Assembly: GCF_900090265.1 (NCBI RefSeq)
Contig: NZ_LT607752.1
Location: forward strand, 6,640,001 to 6,704,000
Direction of reading: 5' to 3'
Length of the DNA stretch: 64,000 nucleotides
Source: Micromonospora rifamycinica
Lineage (GTDB): Bacteria > Actinomycetota > Actinomycetes > Mycobacteriales > Micromonosporaceae
Below the pieces are notes generated by a model. The model saw only the letters and a program-made list of their open reading frames with translations. It was not told the DNA's origin and did not search any database. Both the position numbers and the translations under genes were made by a program. Position 1 is the stretch's first letter; each line of letters opens with the position of its first letter. Of the stretch, positions 34,195-42,084 are shown in pieces.

Positions 34195-35072
34195 AAGGAT
34201 GTCTCGTAACTCGGTGAAGGCGTTGCCCGGCACCGGTGCTGGTGTCACCCCGCGAGGATGATGTTGTGGAGGTGGGCGATGCCGGAAGCGGTGTCGGCCA
34301 ATGTGTGAGCGGCTCGGCGGTAGTCCCGCAGGATCTTGAAGGTCTTCATGCGGGCCAGGGCGTGTTCGACCTGGGCGCGGACGGTGCGGTGTTGCTTGTT
34401 CAGCTCCTTCTTCCAGTCGGGTAGTTCGCTGCCGTCGGTGGGTTTGCGGTACGGGATGATCACCTCGGGGTTGCCGCGGTAGGCGCCGTCAGCCATGACC
34501 GGCCGTCCGGTCAGCTTCTGGTCGATGCCGGAGGTGCGGTAGACGATGGTGTCGTTGCGGTTGCCGGGTTGTGGATCGCCGAGGGCGACGACGAGGCGGG
34601 TGTGGGCGTCGATGGCGATCTGCAGGTTGGTGCTGTAGCGGTAGTTCTTGCTCGGGGCGGCCAGGCGGTGGTCGCGGGTCGGGATGAGGGTGCCGTCGAC
34701 GATGGTGATCTGTGCGACCCTGCGGCGGCGTCTCGGGGTGAGGGCGAGCAGGGGGCCGAGGGTGTCGATGACCCGGTGCGCGGCGGAGTGCGACACCCCG
34801 AACAGTGGTCCGATCTGCCGCATGGTCAGGTTTGTGCGCCAGTACGCAGCCACCAGCAACACCCGGTCGGCGAGGTCGAGAGACCACTGCCGGCCCGGCC
34901 GACCGTCAGCGATCGCATCACCACCACGCTCGGCGACCAACCTGACCAGTCTGCGGAACTGGGCGGGCTGCAGCCCCGTGAACGGGAAGATCCACTCCTG
35001 GCGAACTGCTGAGATCACCTGCACCCCGACATAATCCACCATGGACCGAGCATCGAGTTACGAGACGTCCTT
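34195..35072 (-). mobile_element. Complete IS5-type element with inverted repeats
   Basis: About 878 bp. The left end AAGGATGTCTCGTAACTCG (from 34195) matches the right end (to 35072) in inverted orientation with one mismatch (ACGTC for ATGTC). TA flanks both ends (34193-34194 and 35073-35074) as a likely target duplication. One transposase gene fills it. Confidence 0.8.
34245..35042 (-). CDS. IS5-type transposase (DDE_Tnp_4-like)
   Basis: 265 aa. An N-terminal helical DNA-binding region (TMRQIGPLFGVSHSAAHRVI) precedes a DDE core with ITIVDGTLIP (Asp), PVMADGAYRGN (Asp) and VRAQVEHALARMK (Glu). The frame is uninterrupted and the terminal repeats lie just outside, so the element looks potentially active. 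ATG is about 30 bases from the right end. Confidence 0.88.
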   Translation of the reverse strand: MVDYVGVQVISAVRQEWIFPFTGLQPAQFRRLVRLVAERGGDAIADGRPGRQWSLDLADRVLLVAAYWRTNLTMRQIGPLFGVSHSAAHRVIDTLGPLLALTPRRRRRVAQITIVDGTLIPTRDHRLAAPSKNYRYSTNLQIAIDAHTRLVVALGDPQPGNRNDTIVYRTSGIDQKLTGRPVMADGAYRGNPEVIIPYRKPTDGSELPDWKKELNKQHRTVRAQVEHALARMKTFKILRDYRRAAHTLADTASGIAHLHNIILAG

Positions 35073-35074
35073 TA

Positions 35075-35749
35075 GGGCAGGCGGCGCGGATGGGCGTCAC
35101 CGCCTTTGCGGGCTGTGCGGACGCAAGAGGCAAAGCCACCAGGCACACGAGAGCGCCTACTACCGGTGCCGATACCCCAACGAATACGCCCTCGCCAACC
35201 ACGTCCAACACCCCCGCAACGTCTACGTCGCGGAACGAGATGTCATCCCCGCACTCGACAACTGGCTCCTCAAGGCATTCGCCCCTCACCGACACGATCC
35301 GCCGACTTCGCGCCGCTCAACCCCACACCAGGCCCGGCAACGTCGCGCCAGAGATCACCGCAGCGAACAGACCATTGCCGCCTGCGACGCCAAACTCGCC
35401 CAGTACCGCGCCGTCGCGGACGCCGGAGGCGACCCCGCCACCGTCGCCACCTGGATCGCCGAGGTCAACGCCCAACGCGCCGCCGGCCCTCGCCCAACGC
35501 GACACAGCAACGGCAGCCCAACCACCCGCTCCCCACCGCCTCACCGAGGACAACATCCGACACCTCGTCGGCAGCCTCGACGACATCCGCAACACCCTGC
35601 GCGACGCCGACAACAGAGACAAGAGCACCGTCTACCGCGAACTACGACTCGCCCTCACCTACAACCCCGGGCAAAACAAAATCAGCGTCGAGGCTACGCC
35701 TGACGCTGATTACTGTGGGGTAATTCTCTGTGTCCGAGGGGGGACTTGA
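35075..35749 (+). pseudogene. Serine recombinase, C-terminal relic with several frameshifts
   Basis: The zinc-ribbon and coiled C-terminal part of a large serine recombinase is recognisable across two alternating frames: LCGLCGRKRQSHQ, AYYRCRYPNEYALANHV and VIPALDNWLL in one; DTIRRLRAAQ in another; then IAACDAKLAQYRAVADAG, and finally LVGSLDDIRNTLRDAD with LTYNPGQNKISVEA. At least three frameshifts, and the whole catalytic N-terminus is missing, cut by the IS. It runs into the tRNA-Leu-like 27-bp repeat, as integrases of tRNA-targeting elements often do. Confidence 0.72.
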
Positions 35750-35755
35750 ACCCCC
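35729..35755 (-). repeat. Inverted copy of the tRNA-Leu 3' end, candidate attachment site
   Basis: Identical over 27 bases to 18243-18269 on the other strand. The rest of a tRNA is not present on either side: no anticodon arm or 5' acceptor strand was found. It is therefore an attachment-site scar rather than a tRNA gene. Confidence 0.72.
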
Positions 35756-35785
35756 GCGTCCAGCATCCATGCACCGAATGGGTGC

Positions 35786-36208
35786 TCATGCGTTCATATT
35801 AGCAACTCTTGCGGCCAAGCAACCGCCTTTGAGGTAGCAACCTGGGTGCCTGTCGGCCGACGCTGGGCCGCACCGCAGTGGAGTGTACGGCCAACCGATC
35901 GGCACAGTTTCGCGCTGTCCCCAGGCCACGCAATCGTGGTCGTGTCCAAGTTCGTCTTGCCCGCCCTGCAGCTGGCGGCCCCACAACGACAACGACTCGA
36001 TGGTAGTTTCCCAGCCGCGACCGAGCCAGGGGTAGGGAACCGTCAAGTAGCTTGCCATTGCATAGTCGGCCAGCGTGCCGTTGACCAGGATTTTCGGGAC
36101 GAGTTTGGCATCTGTGGAGGCGTAGGAAGCGGGTGAGGTCGCCTCGATGATTATGGAGTTGCGACGTTTCACGACTCCGAGGAAGACCCCACCCGCCGAT
36201 GGCACCAT
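35786..36208 (-). CDS. Hypothetical protein
   Basis: 140 codons; start ATG 36208 with GGGGA six bases upstream. The first 60 residues look protein-like (NSIIIEATSPASYASTDAKL, KILVNGTLADYAMASYLTV); the rest is Cys- and Gly-rich. No family recognised. It lies in decayed island DNA, so it may itself be a remnant. An overlapping alternative frame is less likely. Confidence 0.35.
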   Translation of the reverse strand: MVPSAGGVFLGVVKRRNSIIIEATSPASYASTDAKLVPKILVNGTLADYAMASYLTVPYPWLGRGWETTIESLSLWGRQLQGGQDELGHDHDCVAWGQRETVPIGWPYTPLRCGPASADRHPGCYLKGGCLAARVANMNA

Positions 36209-36274
36209 CTTTCATCCCCGCACTGGCCGTAGCAGCACCCACCTCCACCGCCGAGGCCGCGCCAGCCACCGACG

Positions 36275-36586
36275 GTGAACGGCCGACCTGCTGCGCGCTT
36301 ACCGCTGCTGCTAATCCGCGCAATCCACGAGGCGCGCGGCACCCCTAACCGCGCGCTGCTGGCGGTGGCGGTCTGCGCCGTCATGGCCGAGGCGTCATTG
36401 CTCGCCGCGATCACCGATTGGCTACACGACCTGGACGAACAAGCTCAGCAACGGCTCGGGTCAGCACGGGGGTGCCGGTCGGCAGTACCTCTGGCGGCTC
36501 TTCACGCGCTTACACGACGCGCTGCTCGGCACCGTCCTGGCCGGCTGGCTAGTGCTGTGACCGGAAACGTTGGCCGGGTTGGGTGA
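36275..36586 (+). pseudogene. Possible ISAs1-type transposase, N-terminal relic
   Basis: The stretch RALLAVAVCAVMAEASLLAA followed by ITDWLHDLDEQ and RLG resembles the N-terminal DDE-associated segment of ISAs1 transposases (LALAVCAVLAGARS-type). After about 65 residues similarity ends and the frame becomes Arg/Ala-rich. No catalytic part remains. Weak, by-eye call. Bases 36587-36802 hold no gene that I can see. Confidence 0.35.
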
Positions 36587-36802
36587 CACGCCGTAGGGCG
36601 GTGGTGGGTGTGCCAGGCCGCCTTCCCAGGGTGCTCTGGTAGGTCGGTAGTGCGCCGCTAATTCTGTCGGTAACCAGACTAAAGTCCTCGCTCGGGTATC
36701 CGTGGTCGGCTGGATGGCTGTCCTGCTGATCTGAGTCGTCGATTTCCGGTCGGCGGCTACGGCGCTACTTTCGTCGGGCAGTCATGATGCCTGGGGAGAA
36801 CA

Positions 36803-38326
36803 ATGGGATATCGCTTCAACGCGCCGCCGAACTGGCCGACGCCGCCTGCTGGGTGGGTGCCGCCTACGGGTTGGACTCCGGATCCTGCCTGGGGTCCTCC
36901 TCCGTCGGGGTGGCAGTTGTGGATTCCGGACTTGCCGGCTTCGGCACCGGCGGCATCCGTTACGGCCGCCGCGCGGGCTGCTGGCGTTCCTGCCGTCGTC
37001 TCGCCGCAGCGTAATGGGAGTCCGGACATTCCTCTGTTCGGTGCTCGGGGCAAGGCGCGTGAACTGGCCGTGGAGAATGCGCAGGTCCGCAGCGAGCTGG
37101 ACCGGTTGCGCGTCGAGCTGACGGGCTTGCGAGCTGAGATGTCCCGGCTCGGTGTGCTGTCAGCGATGGAGTTGGAGCAGCATCGGGACCGGCTCACCCG
37201 TGAAGTTGCCGACCTGACAGTCAAGGGCGAAGCGCGGAAGGCCGAGCTCGATCGGCATCTACGCGAGCTCCGGCAGCAGATTGTGGTCACTGAGGAGACG
37301 GCACTGCTGCAGGAAGCCGGTGTCTATCAGTATCGGCATCCCCTGTCGGACTCGGTGGCCTACAAGAGTCAGCTCAGCCGGCTTCAGGACCAGATCAAGG
37401 CGATGACCAAGAAGGACGGGGGCGCGGTCAAGGCCGCCACCGGATGGACGGTCAACGGCTCGGCCACCGAGGGGAAGGTCATGGTTCGGGATTTCTCCAA
37501 GCTGATGCTCCGTGCCTACAACGCCGAGGCGGACAATCTGGTGCGCGGGTTGAAGCCGTACAAGCTCGACTCGGCTGTGGACCGGCTGGGGAAGGTGACG
37601 GTCACCATTGCCAGGCTCGGCAAGACGATGCAGATCCGGATTGCCGGGGAGTACCACCGGCTGCGGATCAAGGAGTTGGAACTGACCGCCGATTACCAGG
37701 AGAAGTTGGCGGAGGAGAAGGAGCGGGACCGGGAGGAGAAGGCTCGGCTGCGCGAGGAGCGGCGCGCGCAGCAGGAGATCGAGCGCGAACGCGCCCGGCT
37801 CGACAAGGAACGCCAGCACTACGCCAACGCTCTGGCCGCTTTGCAGGCCAAGGGAGATTCTGGCGGTGCCGCTCAGATGCAGGACCGGTTGGCCCAGATC
37901 GACACCGCGATCCAGGATGTGGACCATCGGGCTGCCAACGTCCGGGCGGGCTACGTGTACGTGATCTCCAACCTCGGCGCGTTCGGCGAGAAGATGGTCA
38001 AGGTCGGCATGACCCGTCGCCTGGACCCGCTGGATCGGGTGCGTGAGCTCAGTGACGCCTCGGTGCCTTTCAACTTCGATGTGCACGCCCTGTTCTTCTC
38101 CGACGACGCTGTGGGTATCGAGGCGCAGATGCACGCACGGCTGGCTGACCGGCGGGTCAACCTGGTCAACCACCGTCGTGAGTTCTTCTACGCCTCGCCG
38201 GAGGAGGCCAAGGAACACCTGCTGGCGTTGACTGGCAGCCTGCTGCAGTACGAGGAGGTCCCGGAGGCCCTTGAGTACCGGCAGAGCCTCACTCAGGCCC
38301 AGGAACAGCCGGTCGCGACCACATGA
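36803..38326 (+). CDS. DUF4041 / GIY-YIG (T5orf172, MUG113-like) nuclease
   Basis: 507 aa. The N-terminus is rich in Pro-Gly-Trp (PPAGWVPPTGW, PPPSGW). A coiled coil (about residues 80-140) follows, then a DUF4041-like core (YRHPLSDSVAYKSQL, FSKLMLRAYNAEADNL), a second long charged coiled coil (about 290-345), and a C-terminal GIY-YIG-type domain beginning GYVYVISN with KVGMTRRLDP and EAQMHARLADRRVN. Such proteins occur in phages and accessory islands; the GIY-YIG fold cuts DNA. ATG has GGGGAG five bases upstream. The next gene, a DEDDh exonuclease, starts 154 bases downstream in the same orientation. Confidence 0.85.
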   Translation: MGYRFNAPPNWPTPPAGWVPPTGWTPDPAWGPPPSGWQLWIPDLPASAPAASVTAAARAAGVPAVVSPQRNGSPDIPLFGARGKARELAVENAQVRSELDRLRVELTGLRAEMSRLGVLSAMELEQHRDRLTREVADLTVKGEARKAELDRHLRELRQQIVVTEETALLQEAGVYQYRHPLSDSVAYKSQLSRLQDQIKAMTKKDGGAVKAATGWTVNGSATEGKVMVRDFSKLMLRAYNAEADNLVRGLKPYKLDSAVDRLGKVTVTIARLGKTMQIRIAGEYHRLRIKELELTADYQEKLAEEKERDREEKARLREERRAQQEIERERARLDKERQHYANALAALQAKGDSGGAAQMQDRLAQIDTAIQDVDHRAANVRAGYVYVISNLGAFGEKMVKVGMTRRLDPLDRVRELSDASVPFNFDVHALFFSDDAVGIEAQMHARLADRRVNLVNHRREFFYASPEEAKEHLLALTGSLLQYEEVPEALEYRQSLTQAQEQPVATT

Positions 38327-38480
38327 CATGCAGAGGTTGGGCGGCGGACGCTCGTTGAGCTGGTCGATCCAACGGATCGTTGCGCTCGCAGCTGTTCTGA
38401 CAACTCTTGTCAGCAACTGTCGTCGATGGCCAGCCGATTTGGTCACGAACAATTGGGTTAGCCGAGATGGAGAAATGCGT

Positions 38481-40331
38481 ATGTCGTCGGTCGGACTGTT
38501 CGCCTACGGGTCAGCGGGCGGACGCGGAGGTGTCGACCTGGGTGAGGTGCCGTTCGTCGTAGTGGATGTGGAGACGACCGGGCTGTCGCCGACGTCCGAC
38601 CGGATCGTGGAGATCGCCCTGGTTCGCGTCGAGGGGGGCCGGGTGGTCGACGAGTGGGCCACGCTCGTCGACCCCGGCCGCGACCCCGGGCCAACCTTCA
38701 TCCATCACATCACTGCGGACATGCTGTCCGGAGCGCCCACGTTCGCCGACGCGGCGGGTGAGATCCTGTCGAGGCTCGACGGTGCCGTGGCGGTGGCCCA
38801 CAATGCCCGCTTCGAGGAGGGATTCATCGCGCAGGAGTTCGCCCGGGTCGGTATCAGCACCGCCCCTCTGCCGGCGGTGTGCACCCAGCGGCTGGCCCGA
38901 CAGGTTTTGGCCGCGCCGAACTTCCAGCTCGTGTCCTGCTGCACCGTGTGCGGTATCGAGCTGCACGACGCCCACACCGCTCTCGGTGACACCCGGGCCA
39001 CCGCTCAGCTCCTCACCAGGCTCCTGGCGAACGCGCCCGCCCTGCGGTTCCCCTCCGCCCCTGTCCCGCTGCCGCGCTATCCGCGCCTCGCCCAACCCCG
39101 CACCCGGGTAACCGGCCTACGCAAGGGCACGGACGGCTGGATCCAATCGCTGCTAGGCAAACTGCCCTACTCCACCGGCGACGCCGACCCCGCCGCCACC
39201 GAGGCCTACCTCGCTGCCGTCGGGAGCGCGCTCAGCGACGGCAAACTGACCGGCGTCGAAGCCAAGGTGCTGGCGCGACTGGCCGGACAGGCCGGCATGG
39301 GCGCCCAGCAGGTGCGAGCCCTGCACCACCGTTACCTCGACGGACTGCGGGACGCCGCACTCGCCGATGACATCCTGACCAGCACCGAGTACCGGCAGCT
39401 CATTACCGCCGCACGACTTCTCGGGGAACCCGACTACTTCGCGGACCTCACCGCGCCAGCGGCAGAGACCACGGACCGCCCCCCGGTCGGTAAGCAGAAG
39501 GGACAACGGGTCTGGTGCAGCCCATCCGTGTCCTCCGACATCCGTGACCGCCTCACCCAGGCCGGCTTCGTCGTAGCGTCGAACCTGACCCGCAACGTCG
39601 TCACCGCCGTTGTCGCCTCCGCTGACCAGGACACCATGAAGGTCGCGCGAGCACGCGAACTCTCCATACCGATCCGTTCCGATCTGGCCCTCGGGGACAT
39701 GCTGGGGACCGTCGCCACGTCCTCCTCGCCATCGCAGCAACCCGGCGGCGCAGCCGTCGAGGGCGTCGAGCCGACCGAGTCCCGCATCGAGCCGAGTTCG
39801 GTCGCCGGGGCGTCCATGCCCACTCAACGAATTCCGCAGGTCATCGCTGGCTGGTACCTGGACCCGTCGGGGCGGTGGACCTACCGCTTCTGGGACGGCC
39901 AACACTGGACCGAGAAGGTCAGCGCCGGGGACGGCCGTACCTGGTCGGACAGCACCGGCCTGCCGCTGTGGTGTTCGCCCACGACGGATGGCCTGGTCGA
40001 CGGCCACCAGCCACACACCCTCACGGACCAGATCATGACGACGCAAAAGACCGACGTCCACGCGGCACTGCTACTGACCGTTCGATGCATCGACGCGGTG
40101 GAGAACGACTCACGCGCCAACGGATGCGGGGTGGCTCCCTGGTACTACGAGAGGGCCGCCATCATCTTCGCCCGGCTGGACGAACCAGCCGCCGAGGTTG
40201 CCGTGCTCGAACGATTCGCCCGACAGAGACATGCTCCCGGAGCCACGCCTGCCCGACTCCTCGATCGCCTTCGCAGACGGCATCAGGCCACCGGTGCTGC
40301 ACCCAGCAATCATCTCGCTGGCGAAGCTTGA
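38481..40331 (+). CDS. DEDDh exonuclease with TerB-like, BRCT and DUF2510 domains
   Basis: About 616 aa. The exonuclease domain holds ExoI FVVVDVETTGL, ExoII VAHNARFEEGF and ExoIII HTALGDTRAT, so all DEDDh residues are present. Next is a helical TerB-like segment (VGSALSDGKLTGVEAKVLAR), a BRCT-like domain (GQRVWCSPSVSSDIRDRL), and a DUF2510 motif (AGWYLDPSGRWTYRFWDG), then a helical tail. It resembles the proofreading subunit of DNA polymerase III but carries additional modules, suggesting a role in DNA repair or defence. ATG 38481 has GGAG eight bases upstream; ATG 38475 lies too close to it. Pairs with the GIY-YIG gene. Confidence 0.85.
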   Translation: MSSVGLFAYGSAGGRGGVDLGEVPFVVVDVETTGLSPTSDRIVEIALVRVEGGRVVDEWATLVDPGRDPGPTFIHHITADMLSGAPTFADAAGEILSRLDGAVAVAHNARFEEGFIAQEFARVGISTAPLPAVCTQRLARQVLAAPNFQLVSCCTVCGIELHDAHTALGDTRATAQLLTRLLANAPALRFPSAPVPLPRYPRLAQPRTRVTGLRKGTDGWIQSLLGKLPYSTGDADPAATEAYLAAVGSALSDGKLTGVEAKVLARLAGQAGMGAQQVRALHHRYLDGLRDAALADDILTSTEYRQLITAARLLGEPDYFADLTAPAAETTDRPPVGKQKGQRVWCSPSVSSDIRDRLTQAGFVVASNLTRNVVTAVVASADQDTMKVARARELSIPIRSDLALGDMLGTVATSSSPSQQPGGAAVEGVEPTESRIEPSSVAGASMPTQRIPQVIAGWYLDPSGRWTYRFWDGQHWTEKVSAGDGRTWSDSTGLPLWCSPTTDGLVDGHQPHTLTDQIMTTQKTDVHAALLLTVRCIDAVENDSRANGCGVAPWYYERAAIIFARLDEPAAEVAVLERFARQRHAPGATPARLLDRLRRRHQATGAAPSNHLAGEA

Positions 40332-40658
40332 ACCCGGGCCGCCAAGCACCTTTGGTTCTCGCCGCCGGCACCGCGTAGGCAGCCGGATTCCCGGGGGAGT
40401 GCGCGGGTGCCGGACCGCCAGCAAAGCGGCGGCGTGTCGGCCGGACCGTGAGCCGTCTCCGCGACGGCACGCGACGACCTGGACATTGAAGTACAACGAC
40501 GTATCTATGGGTCGTCAAGGTTCACTGGGCGGGACTCGGGGCAGACGTTTCTGCACGTCACGACGTACTCGTGGAAGATGCGCGACGTTCTTCCGCCTGC
40601 TTCGTTGGTGCAGGGTAAGGTGCGGGGCCGGCGGGTGCCGACCCCGCACCGGGGTGGG
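40332..40658. other. Intergenic stretch
   Basis: No convincing gene on either strand. It contains a hairpin at 40619-40650 described separately. Confidence 0.4.
40619..40650. terminator. Terminator-like hairpin
   Basis: Perfect 9-bp stem GGTGCGGGG (40619-40627) with complement at 40642-40650, between the exonuclease gene and a convergent small gene. Confidence 0.5.
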
Positions 40659-40925
40659 CTACATCTGATCGTTCGACCTACCAAGTACGGCGATCAGGCG
40701 TAGCAGGAGGGCGGTGGCCCTGGCCGCAGTGGCTGGGCCACCGCTTCCGCCGGCTTCCAGCAGTTCCGCTGCAAGCTCGAACGCGATGGCCAGGGCTTCC
40801 ATCACCTTCTCCTTGTCCGGGGTCGCTGGCTGCGAACCGGGACAGCAGGGGGCTGTTTCGCTGGAGCCGTCGGGCTCATTTTCGTCATCAACCACGCGTG
40901 ACCTGAAGACGAACGACGCAACCAC
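40659..40925 (-). CDS. Small hypothetical protein
   Basis: About 88 aa, starting at GTG 40925 with GGGAG eight bases upstream. The acidic, Pro/Ser-rich first half includes a CC pair. The second half is a helical, leucine-rich segment (ALAIAFELAAELLEAGG, ARATALLLRLIAVLG). No family recognised. Opposite-strand frames are comparable in length, so the call is tentative. Confidence 0.4.
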   Translation of the reverse strand: MVASFVFRSRVVDDENEPDGSSETAPCCPGSQPATPDKEKVMEALAIAFELAAELLEAGGSGGPATAARATALLLRLIAVLGRSNDQM

Positions 40926-41100
40926 CTCGCGTTCTCCCAACGCTCCAGGTACGTCCGGGTTACGGGGTGTTCGTCGGTCCTGCCGGTGACGTTCTGATCG
41001 CAGGGCTGGTTCCCGTGGCGTTGGTCACGCAGGTGTTCGGACTCGCAGTGCGATGGATGGGTGTCGACTCGTGCCGCACGCCTGTTAAGGGCATATCAAA

Positions 41101-41128
41101 ATGCCACTCTATGGGACATAGGTGGCAT
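41101..41128. promoter_or_regulatory. Dyad-symmetry operator candidate
   Basis: ATGCCAC at 41101 and GTGGCAT ending 41128 flank an inner CTATG/CATAG pair, so both halves mirror with one extra base on the left. It lies in an AT-richer leader upstream of the HTH gene and could be an autoregulatory operator or mRNA hairpin. Confidence 0.5.
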
Positions 41129-41150
41129 GAACTTGGGTGCTCCCTTGCAA

Positions 41151-41164
41151 TGTGCAAATGCACA
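41151..41164. promoter_or_regulatory. Perfect palindrome TGTGCA-AA-TGCACA
   Basis: A 6-2-6 perfect palindrome about 90 bases upstream of the HTH gene start and 22 bases after the first dyad; a candidate repressor site. Confidence 0.45.
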
Positions 41165-41251
41165 GGACACAAAAATTTTCCGCCAATCAGCCCTGACGAA
41201 AGGCCTTGCAGGAAGAACACACCCAGGCGTTTCGCCATCGTTGACCCCGAC

Positions 41252-41569
41252 ATGGATCCCCGTAACGAACGTCCCTCACCGCCGTTCAGCAACCAGCAGG
41301 TCGGACAACTTGTCGCACTCCTTCGTCCGGTGATCGACGCGATCAGCGCACGGATCGCCGACCACGACCCTGACCCGGACCGTTGGCTGACCATCAACGA
41401 CCTGGCAGCGAAGCTCCAGGTGCCGGTCAGTTGGGTTCAGGAAAAGGTCAGCGCACGTCTCGTTCCGCACCACCGCGTCGGCCGCCACGTCCGCTTCACC
41501 CGGGCCGACCTCGAAGCGTTGGAGCGCCTCTACCAGGAGAAGCCGGCTGCCCGGCAGCGCCGCGGCTGA
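41252..41569 (+). CDS. Excisionase-like helix-turn-helix protein
   Basis: About 105 aa. The C-terminal half matches the MerR-type HTH_17 or excisionase fold: WLTINDLAAKLQVPVSWVQE, then HHRVGRHVRFTRADLEAL. Such small proteins bind DNA as excision factors or regulators of mobile elements. ATG 41252 is chosen at the first likely domain boundary; there is no good ribosome binding site, and the frame stays open further upstream. Its leader holds two dyad symmetries. Position at the edge of the island fits a mobile-element role. Confidence 0.7.
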   Translation: MDPRNERPSPPFSNQQVGQLVALLRPVIDAISARIADHDPDPDRWLTINDLAAKLQVPVSWVQEKVSARLVPHHRVGRHVRFTRADLEALERLYQEKPAARQRRG

Positions 41570-41760
41570 CCGCTGCCGACACGCGGACGACGTCACGACG
41601 CAAACCTGAGACTGCTCCGAGGAGGTACGACCGGCCAGGACCGCGACTGGCAGGCCCTCAGCACGATGCCCGGATGAAGAACCCTCTCAACGGGATCGAG
41701 CTTAACCTGGTCGCCGTAGCTAACCGGTCCCACACCGCTGGTCATCGCCTCGACCGACCC

Positions 41761-41790
41761 AGGGCGGGCCGCTGAGAGGTGGCCCGCCCT
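41761..41790. terminator. Terminator-like hairpin
   Basis: Perfect 10-bp stem AGGGCGGGCC (41761-41770) with complement at 41781-41790. The interval 41570-41914 otherwise holds only a 33-codon frame (41673-41775) that I do not trust. Confidence 0.5.
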
Positions 41791-41914
41791 CTCGGTGCTG
41801 CAGCTCGCGCCGATCGATCGGGCCGCCCGGCATGTTCAGGGCGTAACAGGACCCGGGTCTGCTGGGGTGTGCTTGGCCTTAGGCGGTGAGGGCGGGCGTC
41901 ATCGCGTCCCTGGT

Positions 41915-42052
41915 CTACGGCCCGCCGGGTGCCCGGTCGAGCTGTCCGCGTAGGTTCGCCGCCTCCTCGCTACGGCCGAGTCCGTCGAGGACATCGGCGA
42001 GCGTCCGGTACGCCGAGAACAGTGGGTCGGTGGTGCGGGAGCCGCAGGTCAT
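41915..42052 (-). pseudogene. TPR-type protein, C-terminal scrap
   Basis: 45 codons reading FSAYRTLADVLDGLGRSEEA and NLRGQLDRAP, like the last helix pair of TPR-containing regulators. There is no domain upstream, where the hydrolase gene ends. Probably the leftover end of a deleted gene. Confidence 0.35.
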
Positions 42053-42084
42053 CCCCTGAGCGGAGTTGCTTTCCTCGTCCGCGG

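Noticed and set aside
35729..35840. A second tRNA-Leu on the minus strand
   Set aside because: Only the T arm and 3' acceptor strand match; no anticodon arm or 5' acceptor strand is present.
40714..40989. Plus-strand frame opposite the small gene at 40659-40925
   Set aside because: Ser/Ala-rich with no start signals; the minus-strand frame has a ribosome binding site and a more protein-like helical end.
41673..41775. 33-codon frame before the terminator-like hairpin
   Set aside because: No ribosome binding site of note, no similarity I recognise, and its stop falls within the hairpin.
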